DNA of 64,000 nt from Moringa oleifera (GCA_021397835.1 JAJFZO010000407.1:4092001-4156000); one strand, 5' to 3'. Counted from the stretch's first letter, positions 40,123-51,926 are shown. The notes: generated by a model from the letters alone, not told the origin. Numbers and translations are program-made.

Positions 40123-40870
40123 ATAAGTGCTCCCCACTGCCTTCTGCCTTCGTGATGCTCTTTTGCAAGTACTCATGTTTGCAATGATTACTGCACATCA
40201 GAAGTACGTAAATTTGGAGAAGAGACAAAGAAGGAGCTTCATGGTTCCATCAGGCTACTTCTACTGAAGCTAATGTTGTTCATAGCTGCAAACTTTTTTA
40301 GAAGTATGTCTCAGCTAGAAGCTTTGCAATCAGGGATACACAAGACAGCTTTGTGGGGGTTGAAGTCATTGAAGTCTATATCTCCATACCTGCCTGCAGA
40401 TAATTTTCGGAAGAAACCTTATATCAAAAACGGGTTTGCAGCATTAGATAGGGCTGAGAATATAGAGTGCAGCCGATTTGGTTATAGATAATTTCTTTTG
40501 GTTAATTTGACCGAGTATAAATTGCGAGTATACCAAAAGATTGCCTGCCTAAATTTTAACAGATGAAAGCCCAAGGTTGATTTTGTGTTTCATTTGCCTA
40601 TGCAATGGTAAACGTAATCAGCATCTTTCCTCATCTGCAGAATAATTTGCTAATTCTAATAACTGGAGTCTGAAATAGGAGGAATCTTACTGTTAAGCAT
40701 GCATGTGTTCATGGGTAACATCAAATTATGCTTACTGGAACATCTATTAAAGCTACAACATATGATGAAATAAAGTTTGGAACTATTGAAATTGGCACAG
40801 ACAAGATGAGATTATTTAATGAGATTTGAACTGTTTTCTTCTTGTATTCATATGGAAGACATTGCTGTGA
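40123..40870. other. Tail-to-tail intergenic region FTSHI4 / SDRB
   Basis: About 750 bp that must hold the 3' UTRs of two convergent genes. No other gene is visible; the open frame at 40273-40491 has no recognisable content. Confidence 0.6.
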
Positions 40871-43364
40871 TCATAGCTTGCTGGTTGGGACTCCAACTGG
40901 TGCATCTCTGGACCTCTTTTCCACCACTCGAGAAAACTGCTTGACTGCTTCCTTTGGCAAATGACGAGGTCTGCTCAGCCACAGTCCTCCGTCAACTATG
41001 AGAGTGGTTCCATTCACAAATTTACCTTCAAGATTCAAATGTGAAGAAATGAGTAAATAAAATGGAACGAAGCATACAAAACTAGCATGCAGGAATAAGA
41101 CAGCTATTCTGCTAGGTACATCGACCTCAGAAAACATTGCCGCAGCATACATAAATGATCCATTCCCGTCAAACATGGCAGATGACGAGCATTCTTAATA
41201 TTTGGCATTTATGACTATCAAATATGACATCACTATCATATCAAACACCATTTATATCTTTCCCCATTTATCCAAAACATTTCAAGATTTATGTAAAATG
41301 CGAATCTTCCCCATCTGATCCTATGGGGTAAGGACTGATAGACATAAGACAAATGTTTGGAAAATGAAAATTCAATCACATTCTCATGAGAAAAGGTAAA
41401 TAGAGTCACTGACCAGCATCTGACACCAGGTATATGGCAGCCATAGCAATGTCCCATGTCTCCCCGAGTTTAAACAAAGGCATATAGTCTCGAGCTCTGC
41501 TATCAATCTCTACAGGTGCGAGTTTACTCAATCCAGGAGTACCATCAATAGGCCCTGGGGCAATCCCATTGACTCGAATGTCATGGTCAGTTCCCCACTC
41601 CAATGCCAAGTTTCTAGTAATGCTATCAACAGCAGCCTGTTAAAAAGGAATTGTTACAATAAGTAAAACTTGAAAGCTAAATGTTCATCACACAAGCGAA
41701 ATTGGAGGCAAACCTTGGCTGCAGATACATGTATTTGATACCAAGAAGCAGTATAATGTAAAGTAGCACTTATGTTCAAAATTGTTCCACCGGAAGATGA
41801 GCTCCTGCCAAGTCCCCCTTTCTTGAGATACTTAAGTGCTTCATGGGACATTGTAAATGTGCCAACTGAATCAATATCCATAACTGCAGAGGACCATTCA
41901 ACCAAATTTTGTTTAGCTAAAGCTGAGCATCCAATAGATTTTTGTACATAACAAAGGCACTATAGTGATTATTATCAGGTAAGAGCGTTACCTTAACCCG
42001 GTTAACAACTCAAGCAAATCCACCTTGAGTTGACAATTACTTACAATAGATTATACTAATCTACTGTTTATTATTCTTCTCCTTCCCCTTTCTTCCATTT
42101 TCTTTTCTTGGATTTAGAACGGTAAGAGCAGTGGAACACTTTCCAATTTGAACTTAAGTGGTATAAGGTCAAACCGTTACCCATTCTATTTCAATTAAAT
42201 TGTCTGAGCTACTTTTTCCTCTTCTTTTCTCTATATCTAACCATTATATATAAAGTCCGCACATGAATCAATTTTAAGTCTAACAGAACAACCTTGACAT
42301 GACTGGAAAATTGATTTGTATTCTTTCAAGTACTAAGTTGTTTTCAGAAGACTAAGTGATCATGTTAACAGTTAGCAAGGGAAAGAAAGAAGAACAAAAG
42401 ATGGATGACACAATTAAGATTGCTGCTTACAGACAACCTGTTCGAAACCCATTAGGAGATAAATCCTCAGCTGACACAAGAAAATTGCCAGCTGCAGCAT
42501 TCACGAGAATGTCAATCTTGCCAAAATGCCTGAAAGTTGATTCAATGACTGTTTTCGCATCTTCTTGCTTCCGAACATCCCCCTCAAAGCCAACAGCCTT
42601 CAGAAACAAAAGCCACAAATACAACTATGAACTAATTATTCATGATTGCCACCTAAGACAGCAAGACTAATACTGCCTAACCAAGAAGTAAGCGAAAGAA
42701 CAGCGTTTCATGTCTTAAACATTCTGCAACAATATCACTGCCTCACTCTGAATGGCCTTCCCTATCTCCTTGTTTAATAAGTTTCTGGCTGCTATCCACC
42801 ACATATGTGCAGCAATAACTACAATGAATAAAGCTGTCTAATTTATAAAAAGTTGCAAAGCAATTATACTCGGATAAAATTGAGTTGCTCCAAAAAGACA
42901 CATAACTTAGACCAAACGCAGCAATTATATGAGCATAGACGTCGTGAACATATACAGCAAGATAGATCAAGAAATGCAAATCAAACAGCTAAGTAACATA
43001 AAACACCATTATACATCGAACCAGATGAAAAAAAAAAAAAGAATTCCTTGAGCAAAATAAAATAATAAAAGACAAGAAAAGAAACACAAAACTCAAAAGC
43101 CAGGAAAATACTCGCCTATATGAATAGAAGGAAACTGAAAATGACAAGAAATTTTGACGACAAAATCGAATTTTTTACCGCAATTCCAAGAGATTGAAGA
43201 GCAGAGACAGTAGAATCAAGAATGTGCTTGCGACGACCCATAATTCCAACTGAGGCTCCATGTTTACCAAACTGCTTTGATATCTCAAAGCCGATCCCCG
43301 ACCCACCTCCTGTTATCAGAGCCACCTTGCCCCTCAAAATACCCGCCCTGAACGGCGACTCCAT
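40871..43364 (-). CDS. SDRB: Peroxisomal 2,4-dienoyl-CoA reductase-like SDR (SDRB)
   Basis: Five minus-strand exons, 43179-43364, 42438-42597, 41714-41883, 41414-41636 and 40871-41025, join in phase to 297 residues, the family's usual size. The NADP-binding TGGGSGIG is at residues 18-25 and ILVNAAAGNFL is the NNAG-type structural motif. In place of the usual YxxxK catalytic pair there is HVSAAKAAVD, as in peroxisomal dienoyl-CoA reductases, which lack that tyrosine. DGGLWL and a C-terminal SKL (PTS1 peroxisome signal) follow. The likely role is reduction of 2,4-dienoyl-CoA in beta-oxidation of unsaturated fatty acids. The start at MESPFRAG matches plant homologues as remembered; an in-frame ATG at 43508 would add 48 residues. 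It is head to head with RH36. Confidence 0.93.
41884..42437 (-). other. SDRB intron 2
   Basis: Intron of 0.55 kb between the NAAG-containing exon and exon 3. Nothing recognisable. Confidence 0.55.
42598..43178 (-). other. SDRB intron 1
   Basis: Intron of 0.58 kb with an A-run near 43027-43040. Nothing else recognisable. Confidence 0.55.
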
Positions 43365-43881
43365 CTCTATCAATCTCTCCCTGCTAATACTCTCTCTGCT
43401 GGTAGCTCTCTCACCAAAAAGCAAGCCGCTGGAGGAAGCGCCTGCAGTTTGTCTTCTTGTTTTTATACTGTTTTTCCTTCCCCAGAAAATCAATGTTATA
43501 GCAGACACGTGTGCTCGCCACTAATGGTTTTTCTTCTGTCTGTGAAAAAAAAAATATTTAAATAATTATTTTAATGAATTATTGTTTGTTTATTTTTTTC
43601 AGTAAAATTAATCATAATATGACGTTTGTCATATAAATAATAAAAATATCAGTCACGCAAATACTGTTAATTGATGGATTAAATATTTTTATATTTTTTA
43701 TTATTTTTATAGATTTTGAAGTCACATTTTTAAAATTATAATTATGCAAAAACATTATATTTTTAATAAATTTATGTTTTGCATAATCTCACTCCAATTA
43801 GGCCGAATCTCGGACCACTAAAAACACGCCTTCCATTCCCTAACTCCCCGCATTTTTTCCCTTCCCATCCGTCCAAGCAAC
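43365..43881. promoter_or_regulatory. Bidirectional intergenic region SDRB / RH36
   Basis: Only 517 bp separate the start codons of two divergent housekeeping-type genes. The centre (about 43540-43790) is extremely AT-rich and both flanks are more GC-rich leader sequence. No unambiguous TATA box can be assigned to either gene. Confidence 0.5.
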
Positions 43882-46800
43882 ATGGACGAACAAACCTTGG
43901 TTGACGAGAACTTCCCTCTCTTCTCTAAGCGTCGCAAAAACCCTGAACCCAGACAAGAAACACAGCCTCAGAACCCTCGTAATAACGCTGATCATGCCTC
44001 TGACCTGGAGACGTTCACCCATTCTAACCCTAATTCCACCGTCATCGCCTCCACTAGCACATTCGCTGACCTCGGCCTGGCGGAGTGGGCTGTGCAGACG
44101 TGCAAGGAGCTCGGCATGCGCAAGCCCACCCCGGTCCAGACCCACTGCATTCCAAAAATCCTAGCTGGCCGCGACGTGCTAGGGCTTGCGCAGACAGGGA
44201 GCGGAAAAACGGCTGCTTTTGCTCTGCCAATCTTGCACCGCCTAGCTGAGGACCCCTACGGAGTTTTCGCGCTGGTGGTGACGCCGACGAGGGAGCTGGC
44301 GTACCAGTTGGCCGAACAGTTTAGGGCGTTGGGCTCATGCCTGCATTTGCGGTGCTCGGTCGTGGTGGGAGGCATGGATATGCTGAATCAGGCGCAGAAC
44401 TTGATGATGAGGCCCCATGTTGTGATCGCTACGCCAGGAAGGGTCAAAGTACTGCTTGAGGAAAATCCGGATATCCCTCCTGTCTTTTCCAGAACCAAGG
44501 TGAAATTAGTGTTTTCTTTTTTCCTGTGCACATATATTAATGTTTCTCTCTTTTCGTTTCCTTTTTTTTTTTTAAATACATATTTGTCTTGTTATATTCA
44601 TTATGGGCAACATATTTGGTGGTGTATAAGAGTGAAAGTTCACTAATATGAAATTCTGTCGCATATTTATATCGAGGATGTCCATGTAGCTTTTAATCGT
44701 GTGGAGATAAATTCATTGTGGAGAGTTTGTGGTGAACAATAATGAAGGTTTTTTTTATTTGAAGTCAGAATAAATACTTTCGCTACTGGCAACATTTAAT
44801 TTTGGGCTTTATGCTGTTCTAGCATTTGTTTTCGACTTGTAAACTGCAATGAAAAATTAAGAATAGTTGCATTCAGTAGGTTTGTAGATGGCCTCAGGGA
44901 TTTGGAAATCTGCAGATAAAATTTAATGGAGTGTGGCACTAATCTGCATTAAGAAACTGAGGAAGAGGCTGACAACTTTGGAATAATGTCTAGTATATTT
45001 AGAACTATTTGGAGTTATATTGGGAATAAGGATTCCACAATTTTCATGCCACCAAATCTCTTATAAAGAAGATTGTTCTGAGTCAAAAAAGATAGTTATA
45101 CGGAATTGACCTGTCCACTGCTCATGAAGGTAGAATAAGCACACTCTTCCTGTGGAGAATGATGTGATATGCATGTTTAAGAAATCAATAACTAACAACA
45201 TTAATGACTGCACATAAAATCGTTTTTGCAGAGATTTTGTTAGTGTTTGAGGGAGTTAATGGGCAGAGGATGTCATCTGTTTAGAAAAATTAAATTTTTT
45301 GTTTTGAACATTTCAGAAGTTAGCAGTCTGAAGTGTGATGGTCTCTTATTTTTATATTTTAAATAAGAATCTCTACCTTACTTGTGTATGCAAATTATCT
45401 ATTTACTTTTTGGAATTAGTGCAGGCTCTTCTTGCTTTTCTTTCCATACGAATTACCGAGAAATCTCCTTTTTTTTTTTTCTTTTCCCTAGATGTAGTTT
45501 TTTTAATTGCAAGCTGCTTTATGCTATGCATTTTGTGTAAAAGGTTGCTACTTATTGCAGGACACCTTATTTACATTATCTTTTTACATTGTTTTAGTTT
45601 TTAGTGCTTGATGAGGCAGATAGAGTTTTGGATGTTGGCTTTGAAGAAGAGCTGAGAGTAATATTCCAGTGCTTGCCAAAAAATCGGCAGACTCTCTTAT
45701 TTTCTGCGACAATGACAAGTAACCTACAAACATTGCTTGAGCTGTCAGGGAATAAGGCATACTTCTATGAAGCATATGAAGGCTTCAAGACAGTCGACAC
45801 TCTTAAACAGCAGTATGTGTTTATTCCAAAAAATGTGAAGGATGTTTATCTTGTACACATTTTATCTAAGATGGAAGATCTTGGTATTCGTTCTGCCATG
45901 ATATTTGTCTCCACTTGCAGGTAAGTGTTTATTGAAGCATTTTAATCATATTTTTGTTGGACTTTTCTTTTTAACTCTGTATGTTTTATTATTTAGTTAG
46001 TATTCTTCATTCTAGTTACAGAATACGCCATTATTTAATATAACCAACAGCAAGGTCACTAACCTGTTAATATCTTGTGCTGTGCATGCATTGTCAATAT
46101 CCTAAGAAATCTAATAAATTGATGTCCCTAACACGGAGCAACCTTCCTTACGATCCACACATTTTCAGATGCTCATATTATCCAAAAATCACTGTTGTCC
46201 CCTAATCCCTGGAAGTATTTTCTTGTGCTCTCTCTCTCCCCTCAAGAACTAACCTTTATTAGTTTCTTTTTGTTAGGGAAGTAATATTTATGGCTGCATG
46301 TTAAAAATCAGCTCCCACCTTTTGTTGGATCTAACATTTCTTCGTTATTGTATGGGATTAGAACTTGTCACCATTTGAGTCTATTACTAGAAGAGCTGGA
46401 GCTCGAGTCTTCAGCACTTCATTCCTACAAGTCCCAGTCTCTAAGGCTCTCTGCACTTCATCGATTCAAATCTGGACAAGTTTCTATACTGCTCGCGACT
46501 GATGTTGCTAGTCGTGGTTTAGACATTCCTACAGTTGATCTTGTTATCAATTATGATATTCCAAGGTTATATTCTTTCTGAGGATTTGGGATTTCTTGTT
46601 AGTTTCTATGGAAAATATATGTGCAACTGAATTTAATTGCAATCCCACTTCAGGTACCCAAGAGATTATGTTCATCGTGTCGGTCGTACAGCAAGAGCAG
46701 GTAGAGGAGGACTCGCTGTGAGCTTTGTTACACAGGTAACTAGCATGCAGATGCTAGATAAACTTTTGTGCTCTCTTCTTACTCTCTTGTGCTATTCATG

Positions 46801-47994
46801 TATGCACTGTAGCATAGGACATGCTATGAATATTAATACAGAGGACATGGAGATCTTGAATGTATATACCCCTGAGAATAATTCTGAACCATGCTTCTAG
46901 GCCTTTCATATGTTGATGCTAATAGTTTCTGTTACCACCTTCCCTTCTTTGAAGTTCCATGGTCACAAATATAAATATGAAAAGATTTGGTTCTATATGT
47001 AAATACATAGCTATGTCTCTGATCCCTTCCCCCCCCCCCCCCCCCCCAAAAAAAAAAAAAAAGGTTTCTCCAACTTCTTGCTGAACTTTTTTCATGCCAT
47101 ATTGTTACAATGATATTTGATCTGAAAGCTGTAATGCATCTGTTCTTGAATTATGAATTCTCTAATACGAAGTTGTCTAGGTGTTCTTTCAAGTGTGCTG
47201 ATTTTGTTGATTTGCTCACCTCTGAGACTTGCTTTTTCAGAATGATGTAGATCTGATTCATGAAATAGAAGCTGTTCTTGGAAAGCAACTGGAACAGTTT
47301 GAATGTAAAGAAAATGAGGTGCTTTCTGATATTACGAAGGTAAGATTCCTGAGAATACTTCTCTGATGCTTGTTTTAACATGGATTGATGCATACTTACA
47401 GCGATTACAATTTCTTCCAATTTTTATTGCCATTCATGACATCGACATAAGTGCCTCAAGAAGAAATGGCTGGCATCTGACTTTCTCTTAATATGTCCTG
47501 GATGCATAGCCCTTTAGTTCAGGGTTTACTCTGCACATTAGCTAATGTCATAACTCGCCGCATTTTGAATATAGTTCATTGACTAGCCAATAAGTTTCCA
47601 TCTCACGGTTTGGGGGAATGGTTCTGTTCAGCTTCTTAATTTGAAAATGGTCAATCACAATTCAGCTGTGCATCTGATGCTTTTTGGGTTGAGGGAATTA
47701 TTGCCTATTTATGTGGCTTCAAAGTGATTAGTGATTTATGTCTTTGGTGTAGCTGTTCGCTTTATTGTGTTATAATTGTTTATGAAAATTAAATTGTGTT
47801 TCCCAAATCTTAGGCATTCCAAGCTTAATCTGCAGGTCTATAAAGCTAAACGTGTGGCAACAATGAAGATGATGGATGATGGGTTTGAAGAGAAGGCAAA
47901 AGAAAGGAAGAAACAAAAATTGAAAATGCTAGCAGAGAAGGGTCTATTGAAGAAGAAGAGTAAAAAAAGAAAAAGGAGAAATTCTTCTAAATAG
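43882..47994 (+). CDS. RH36: DEAD-box ATP-dependent RNA helicase 36 (DDX49/Dbp8 type)
   Basis: Six exons, 43882-44499, 45598-45920, 46362-46565, 46654-46735, 47241-47339 and 47836-47994, join in phase to 494 residues (Arabidopsis RH36 is about 490). All helicase motifs are visible: Q motif ([10 protein letters not shown]), motif I AQTGSGKT (about 102-109), PTRELA (about 134-139), TPGR, motif II VLDEAD (209-214), [15 protein letters not shown] and [10 protein letters not shown] (387-396). The lysine-rich tail ([14 protein letters not shown]) is a likely nucleolar signal. The relatives act in 18S rRNA maturation, and Arabidopsis RH36 (SWA3) is needed for female gametophyte divisions. The exon 3 donor, GTTATA, is weak. 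Start chosen as the first ATG of exon 1, with FADLGL-type sequence properly downstream. Confidence 0.94.
44500..45597 (+). other. RH36 intron 1
   Basis: Intron of 1.1 kb placed just before the DEAD motif. AT-rich, nothing recognisable. Confidence 0.6.
45921..46361 (+). other. RH36 intron 2
   Basis: Intron of 0.44 kb, AT-rich. No feature seen. Confidence 0.55.
47026..47062 (+). repeat. Poly(C)-poly(A) tract in RH36 intron 4
   Basis: A run of about 18 C followed directly by about 15 A. The same C-then-A pattern occurs at 1180-1215 and at the end of LINE C (32181-32200), so it may be the remnant of a retroposon tail. No LINE hairpin is present upstream here. Confidence 0.5.
47340..47835 (+). 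other. RH36 intron 5
   Basis: Intron of about 0.5 kb before the basic C-terminal exon. Nothing recognisable. Confidence 0.5.
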
Positions 47995-48869
47995 TCTGCA
48001 GCCCTGTGGGTCTTGTCCCTCTCTCTCACTGTCTAACTTTTCTCTTCCGATTGTACCCATCAGCTGCATTTTGTCCAGCAGCTTTGCTGGGATGTGAGGT
48101 CAAATGATAAATAATCCTTTCCTCAATTTACTCACCTAGCGATTTTATCATAATGCATCCCAAGTTTTGTAGTAATTTGTAAAAAATTCTCACGTTATTT
48201 GTGATTGTTCTTAACATATTAAGCACCGGAACCTGCTCGTGTTTAAATTAATACACAACACAGCCAAAAGAAATGTGACATTATTTCATATAGCAAGAAG
48301 CCTGTAATTTTGAGTTTTTTTCTTTACATATGTACTCGTTCCGTGTGCTTCCACCACCAAGGTTGCTTTCCATGATCAGATGGCCAATGGCGGTGTTGCT
48401 TACAAGTATGTTCTTATCAAGTTTTGCAATTTTGTTTCATGATTCTTTCTTTGTATGGGCTTGTCAATTCATGAAATGATGGAATGGTAGCTATGGCAGT
48501 AATTTCTTCACTGACAGCAATGTAATCGTGGGCTCTTCTTGTTCGAAGTACCCATAACCACAATGGGGTGGGGGAGGGTGGAAGCAGGGGAAGTCGAGAG
48601 CCACAAAAAATAGAATTTCTTCCAATCTTTTCCATGCCACTTTATAAAGTAAGATAACATACAAAATGATGTCAGATTTGTATGCTTACGTAATCATGAC
48701 TTTTGTGTAATGAGCTCATTTCGGAGGGAATTCTTTCCTTGTTTTTGGCTGTCCCTTGCTGTTGGAGTTCTGTTTCTCTTACATTAGCTCAAAATTAGAA
48801 AGAAGAAGATTCCAAGTTCTGATTTCCGTCTGGTTGTTGCCAACTACGAGCTCCCTGCCTCCTTGAAGG
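47995..48869. other. Intergenic region RH36 / NBS-LRR
   Basis: Holds the RH36 3' UTR and the resistance-gene promoter. TTTATAAA at about 48642-48649 is a possible TATA box about 220 bp upstream of the resistance-gene ATG. No gene seen. Confidence 0.45.
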
Positions 48870-51719
48870 ATGGCTGATGCACTTGTAACGTTTATCTTGG
48901 AGCAGCTAAGATCCATCGTTCAAACTGAGATTCAGCGAGAACTGAGACTAGGAGCCTTAGGAGGTAAGAAAGAGGTTGAGAAGCTTATGACCACGCTTAC
49001 TGCCATTCGAGCTGTGCTTAGTGATGCAGAGAAGAAGCAAGTGAAGGAAGCTTCTGTGAGCGTTTGGTTAGAAGCTCTTAAGCACATTTCTTATGACTTG
49101 GATGGTGTGCTCGATGAGTGGAACACCAAAATCTTTGCATCTAAAATTGGCAGGATAGATAAACCCTCCATAGCCAGAAGGATAGTACGCAGCCCTAGCG
49201 CCTTCTTTCCTTGTTTTCGTTTCAACCAAGCTGTCACTCGCCATGATGTTGGTCACAAGATAAAGCATATAAAGGAAAGGTTAGATGTAGTTGCGAATGA
49301 GAAAGACAGGTACAATTTTGATCTGGTCGGGAGCACAGAGGAACCAAGTCGACCGGAAACTACCCCTCTGATTGATGTCTCGGAGGTCTGTGGCCGTGAT
49401 GCTGATAAAGAGGCCATAAAAGATAAGTTACTATGTGGGAATAGTAGCCAAAATGAAAAGGGCCCTCTTGTTGTATCCATTGTTGGGATGGGAGGAATTG
49501 GGAAGACAACTCTTGCTCAGATGGTCTTCAATGATGAGAATGTGAATTCCCACTTCGAGAAAAGAATTTGGGTCTGTGTTTCTGAGCCTTTTGATGTAGT
49601 ACGGGTTACAACATTGATCCTTGAAGCTGTTGGTGTTGATGGTTTCCAGTTTTTGAGATGGCCAAATTTGCAAGAACTTCTGTGCAGTTCTCTTGCAAAT
49701 AAGAGGTTCCTTCTTGTACTAGATGATGTATGGACTGATGACTATAGAAATTGGGAGCCGCTGAAGCTCCCTCTTAGATCTGGTTCCCAAGGAAGTAGGA
49801 TTCTGGTGACGACAAGGAATGAGAGAGTCTCGAAGATGATGGAAGCTGCCCATATGCTTCCTCTAGGTAAACTGTCTGATGAAGACTCTTGGTCTTTGTT
49901 TAGCAGGCTTGCATTTTCTGGAAAGGATGCAGAAGAATGCAAGAAGTTGGAAGAAACTGGCAGGAATATTGCAGACCGATGCAAAGGTCTCCCTTTAGCT
50001 GTGAAGACTCTGGGGAGTTTGATGCGTTTCAAGGAAACAAAACAAGATTGGGGGAACGTCCTGGAGAGTGAAATATGGGAATTGGAAGAGTTCGAGAGGG
50101 GGATTTTCCCCCCTTTGTTGTTGAGTTATTATGACTTGTCATCTCAATTGAAGCGGTGCTTTTCATATTGTGCTATTTTCCCCAAAGACTATGAGATAGA
50201 GAAAGACACTTTGATAAAGCTTTGGATGGCACAGGGTTTTCTTGGCTCAACAGGGAGCGCAGAACTGGAGCAAAAAGGTGCAGAGTACTTTGATAACTTG
50301 GTAATGCGTTCATTCTTTCAAGACTTTAAGAGGGACACGGATAAAGGCTGCATAATTAGTTGCAAGATGCATGATATAGTCCATGATTGTGCTCAGTTCA
50401 TGACGAAGAATGAGTGCTTCATTGTGGAAGCTGGTGGGAGGAGGGAGCTGGGTTTGGATCTTTCTCATGTGAAAGCCCGTCACATGACTTTAATAGGTGT
50501 TATGGCAGACCAATTCCCTACATCCATCTACAATATGAAGAATCTACGTACATTGCAGGTCTTACAGATCAAAATCAGAACAGTTCCCAATTCTTTGTTT
50601 CAGCATTTGGCAGTTCTCAGGACATTGGATTTGGGTCACACTTTGATTGAGAGGCTCCCAAGTGAAGTAGGTAAGCTTATACATTTAAGGTATTTGGATT
50701 TATCTTACTTGGATGTAATGGAGTTACCTGATTCAATCTGTGATTTATATAACTTGCAAACTTTGAATTTGAACTGGTGTCAACGGCTTCTTAAGCTTCC
50801 TAGAGGACTGGGAAGACTAATTAACCTGAGACATCTTAGTCTCGAATGGACCGGTTGGCTAAGCAGCATGCCAAGAGGAATTGGAAGATTGACTGCCCTC
50901 AGGACACTGAGTAAATTTATTGTGAGCCATAGAGAAGGATGTGGGATCAGTGAGCTGAAAACGCTCAACCACCTCAAAGGACATCTTGAAATAAGTGGGT
51001 TAGAGAATATTGCAGATGTAGAAGAGACAAAGGAGGCTGACTTGCTGAATAAGAAACACCTTCAAAGTTTAGATCTTGTGTTCTCATTTGGAGCAAAAGA
51101 AGTAGTGGAAGGTGTGATTGAAGCTTTACAACCACCTCCCAACTTGGAAGTTTTACAGGTTTATGACTATGGAGGTTCTCTCTTCCCCAGCTGGATGACG
51201 TTACTTGACAATTTAAGAGATTTGAGACTCCTCAAATGGGAAAACTGTACATGTTTGCTGCCATTAGGGAAGCTACCATCTCTTGAGAAACTCCTAATAG
51301 GGCACTTTAACAAGTTGAAGCAAGTGGGTGCAGAATTCCTGGGAGTAAGAGGAAAAATTGCAGAGAATTTCACAGGAAATGAAGATGGTACAGAATCAGT
51401 AGTACTGTTCCCAAAGTTGAAAGAACTCACTTTCCGCTTCATGTTGGAGTGGGAAGAATGGGAGAGTATAGAAACAACCAATGCTGCCACCACAAGCAGC
51501 AGCCTCCTTGCCACAGGAAAAACATTGATGATAATGCCAGCTCTCCATTCTTTATCAATTTATGATTGCCCCAAGCTGAAGGCGTTACCGTGTTATCTCC
51601 AACGGATTCCACTGCAGGAACTGATCATTAGAAGGTGCCCTGTTCTGGAGCCGCGATGCCAAAAAGTTGTAGGAGAAGACTGGAGTAAAATTTCCCACAT
51701 CCTAAGTGTCCAGTTATGA
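48870..51719 (+). CDS. CC-NBS-LRR disease-resistance protein (RGA-like)
   Basis: Single uninterrupted exon of 949 residues. An Rx-type coiled-coil domain covers about 5-145, with an EDVID-like YDLDGVLDEW at 75-84. The NB-ARC domain has P-loop GMGGIGKTT (206-214), kinase-2 LLVLDDVW (281-288; the final W marks the non-TIR class), RNBS-B GSRILVTTRN (308-317), GLPLA (373-377), RNBS-D (CFSYCAIFPKDYEI) and MHD (500-502, in KMHDIVHD). Leucine-rich repeats run from about 530 to 930. Such proteins are intracellular immune receptors; the ligand cannot be told from the sequence. All ATPase and switch motifs are intact, so it looks functional. Intron-less structure is common in RGA-type genes. Family certain, specific name not. 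Confidence 0.96.
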   Translation: MADALVTFILEQLRSIVQTEIQRELRLGALGGKKEVEKLMTTLTAIRAVLSDAEKKQVKEASVSVWLEALKHISYDLDGVLDEWNTKIFASKIGRIDKPSIARRIVRSPSAFFPCFRFNQAVTRHDVGHKIKHIKERLDVVANEKDRYNFDLVGSTEEPSRPETTPLIDVSEVCGRDADKEAIKDKLLCGNSSQNEKGPLVVSIVGMGGIGKTTLAQMVFNDENVNSHFEKRIWVCVSEPFDVVRVTTLILEAVGVDGFQFLRWPNLQELLCSSLANKRFLLVLDDVWTDDYRNWEPLKLPLRSGSQGSRILVTTRNERVSKMMEAAHMLPLGKLSDEDSWSLFSRLAFSGKDAEECKKLEETGRNIADRCKGLPLAVKTLGSLMRFKETKQDWGNVLESEIWELEEFERGIFPPLLLSYYDLSSQLKRCFSYCAIFPKDYEIEKDTLIKLWMAQGFLGSTGSAELEQKGAEYFDNLVMRSFFQDFKRDTDKGCIISCKMHDIVHDCAQFMTKNECFIVEAGGRRELGLDLSHVKARHMTLIGVMADQFPTSIYNMKNLRTLQVLQIKIRTVPNSLFQHLAVLRTLDLGHTLIERLPSEVGKLIHLRYLDLSYLDVMELPDSICDLYNLQTLNLNWCQRLLKLPRGLGRLINLRHLSLEWTGWLSSMPRGIGRLTALRTLSKFIVSHREGCGISELKTLNHLKGHLEISGLENIADVEETKEADLLNKKHLQSLDLVFSFGAKEVVEGVIEALQPPPNLEVLQVYDYGGSLFPSWMTLLDNLRDLRLLKWENCTCLLPLGKLPSLEKLLIGHFNKLKQVGAEFLGVRGKIAENFTGNEDGTESVVLFPKLKELTFRFMLEWEEWESIETTNAATTSSSLLATGKTLMIMPALHSLSIYDCPKLKALPCYLQRIPLQELIIRRCPVLEPRCQKVVGEDWSKISHILSVQL

Positions 51720-51726
51720 GTATGGA

Positions 51727-51926
51727 TTCAAAAGGAGCAACAAATTGCAGCAGGTATCTGCCGCAGCAGATATTTATATAGGGGTCCATGCAAACTCTAT
51801 TGCAGCATGCCATTGCCACTTCCAGGTTCAAAAGGAACAACAAATTGCGGCAGGTATCTGCCGCAGCAGATATTTATATATGGGTCCATGCAAACTCCAT
51901 TTCAGCATGCCATTGCCACTTCTAGG
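51727..51926 (+). repeat. Two-copy 100-bp tandem duplication after the NBS-LRR stop
   Basis: TTCAAAAGGAGCAACAAATT at 51727 recurs as TTCAAAAGGAACAACAAATT at 51827, exactly 100 bp later, and the copies stay about 94 percent identical to 51826 and 51926. Each copy holds an inverted repeat, TATCTGC-CGCA-GCAGATA (about 51757-51774 and 51857-51874). It starts 8 bp after the stop codon and probably lies in the 3' UTR. Confidence 0.9.

Noticed and set aside
43365..43508. Upstream ATG at 43508 as the SDRB start
   Set aside because: The 48 extra residues are low-complexity and absent from remembered homologues, which begin at the equivalent of MESPF.
51167..51514. Minus-strand frame of 115 residues inside the NBS-LRR gene
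   Set aside because: Shadow of the LRR coding strand.
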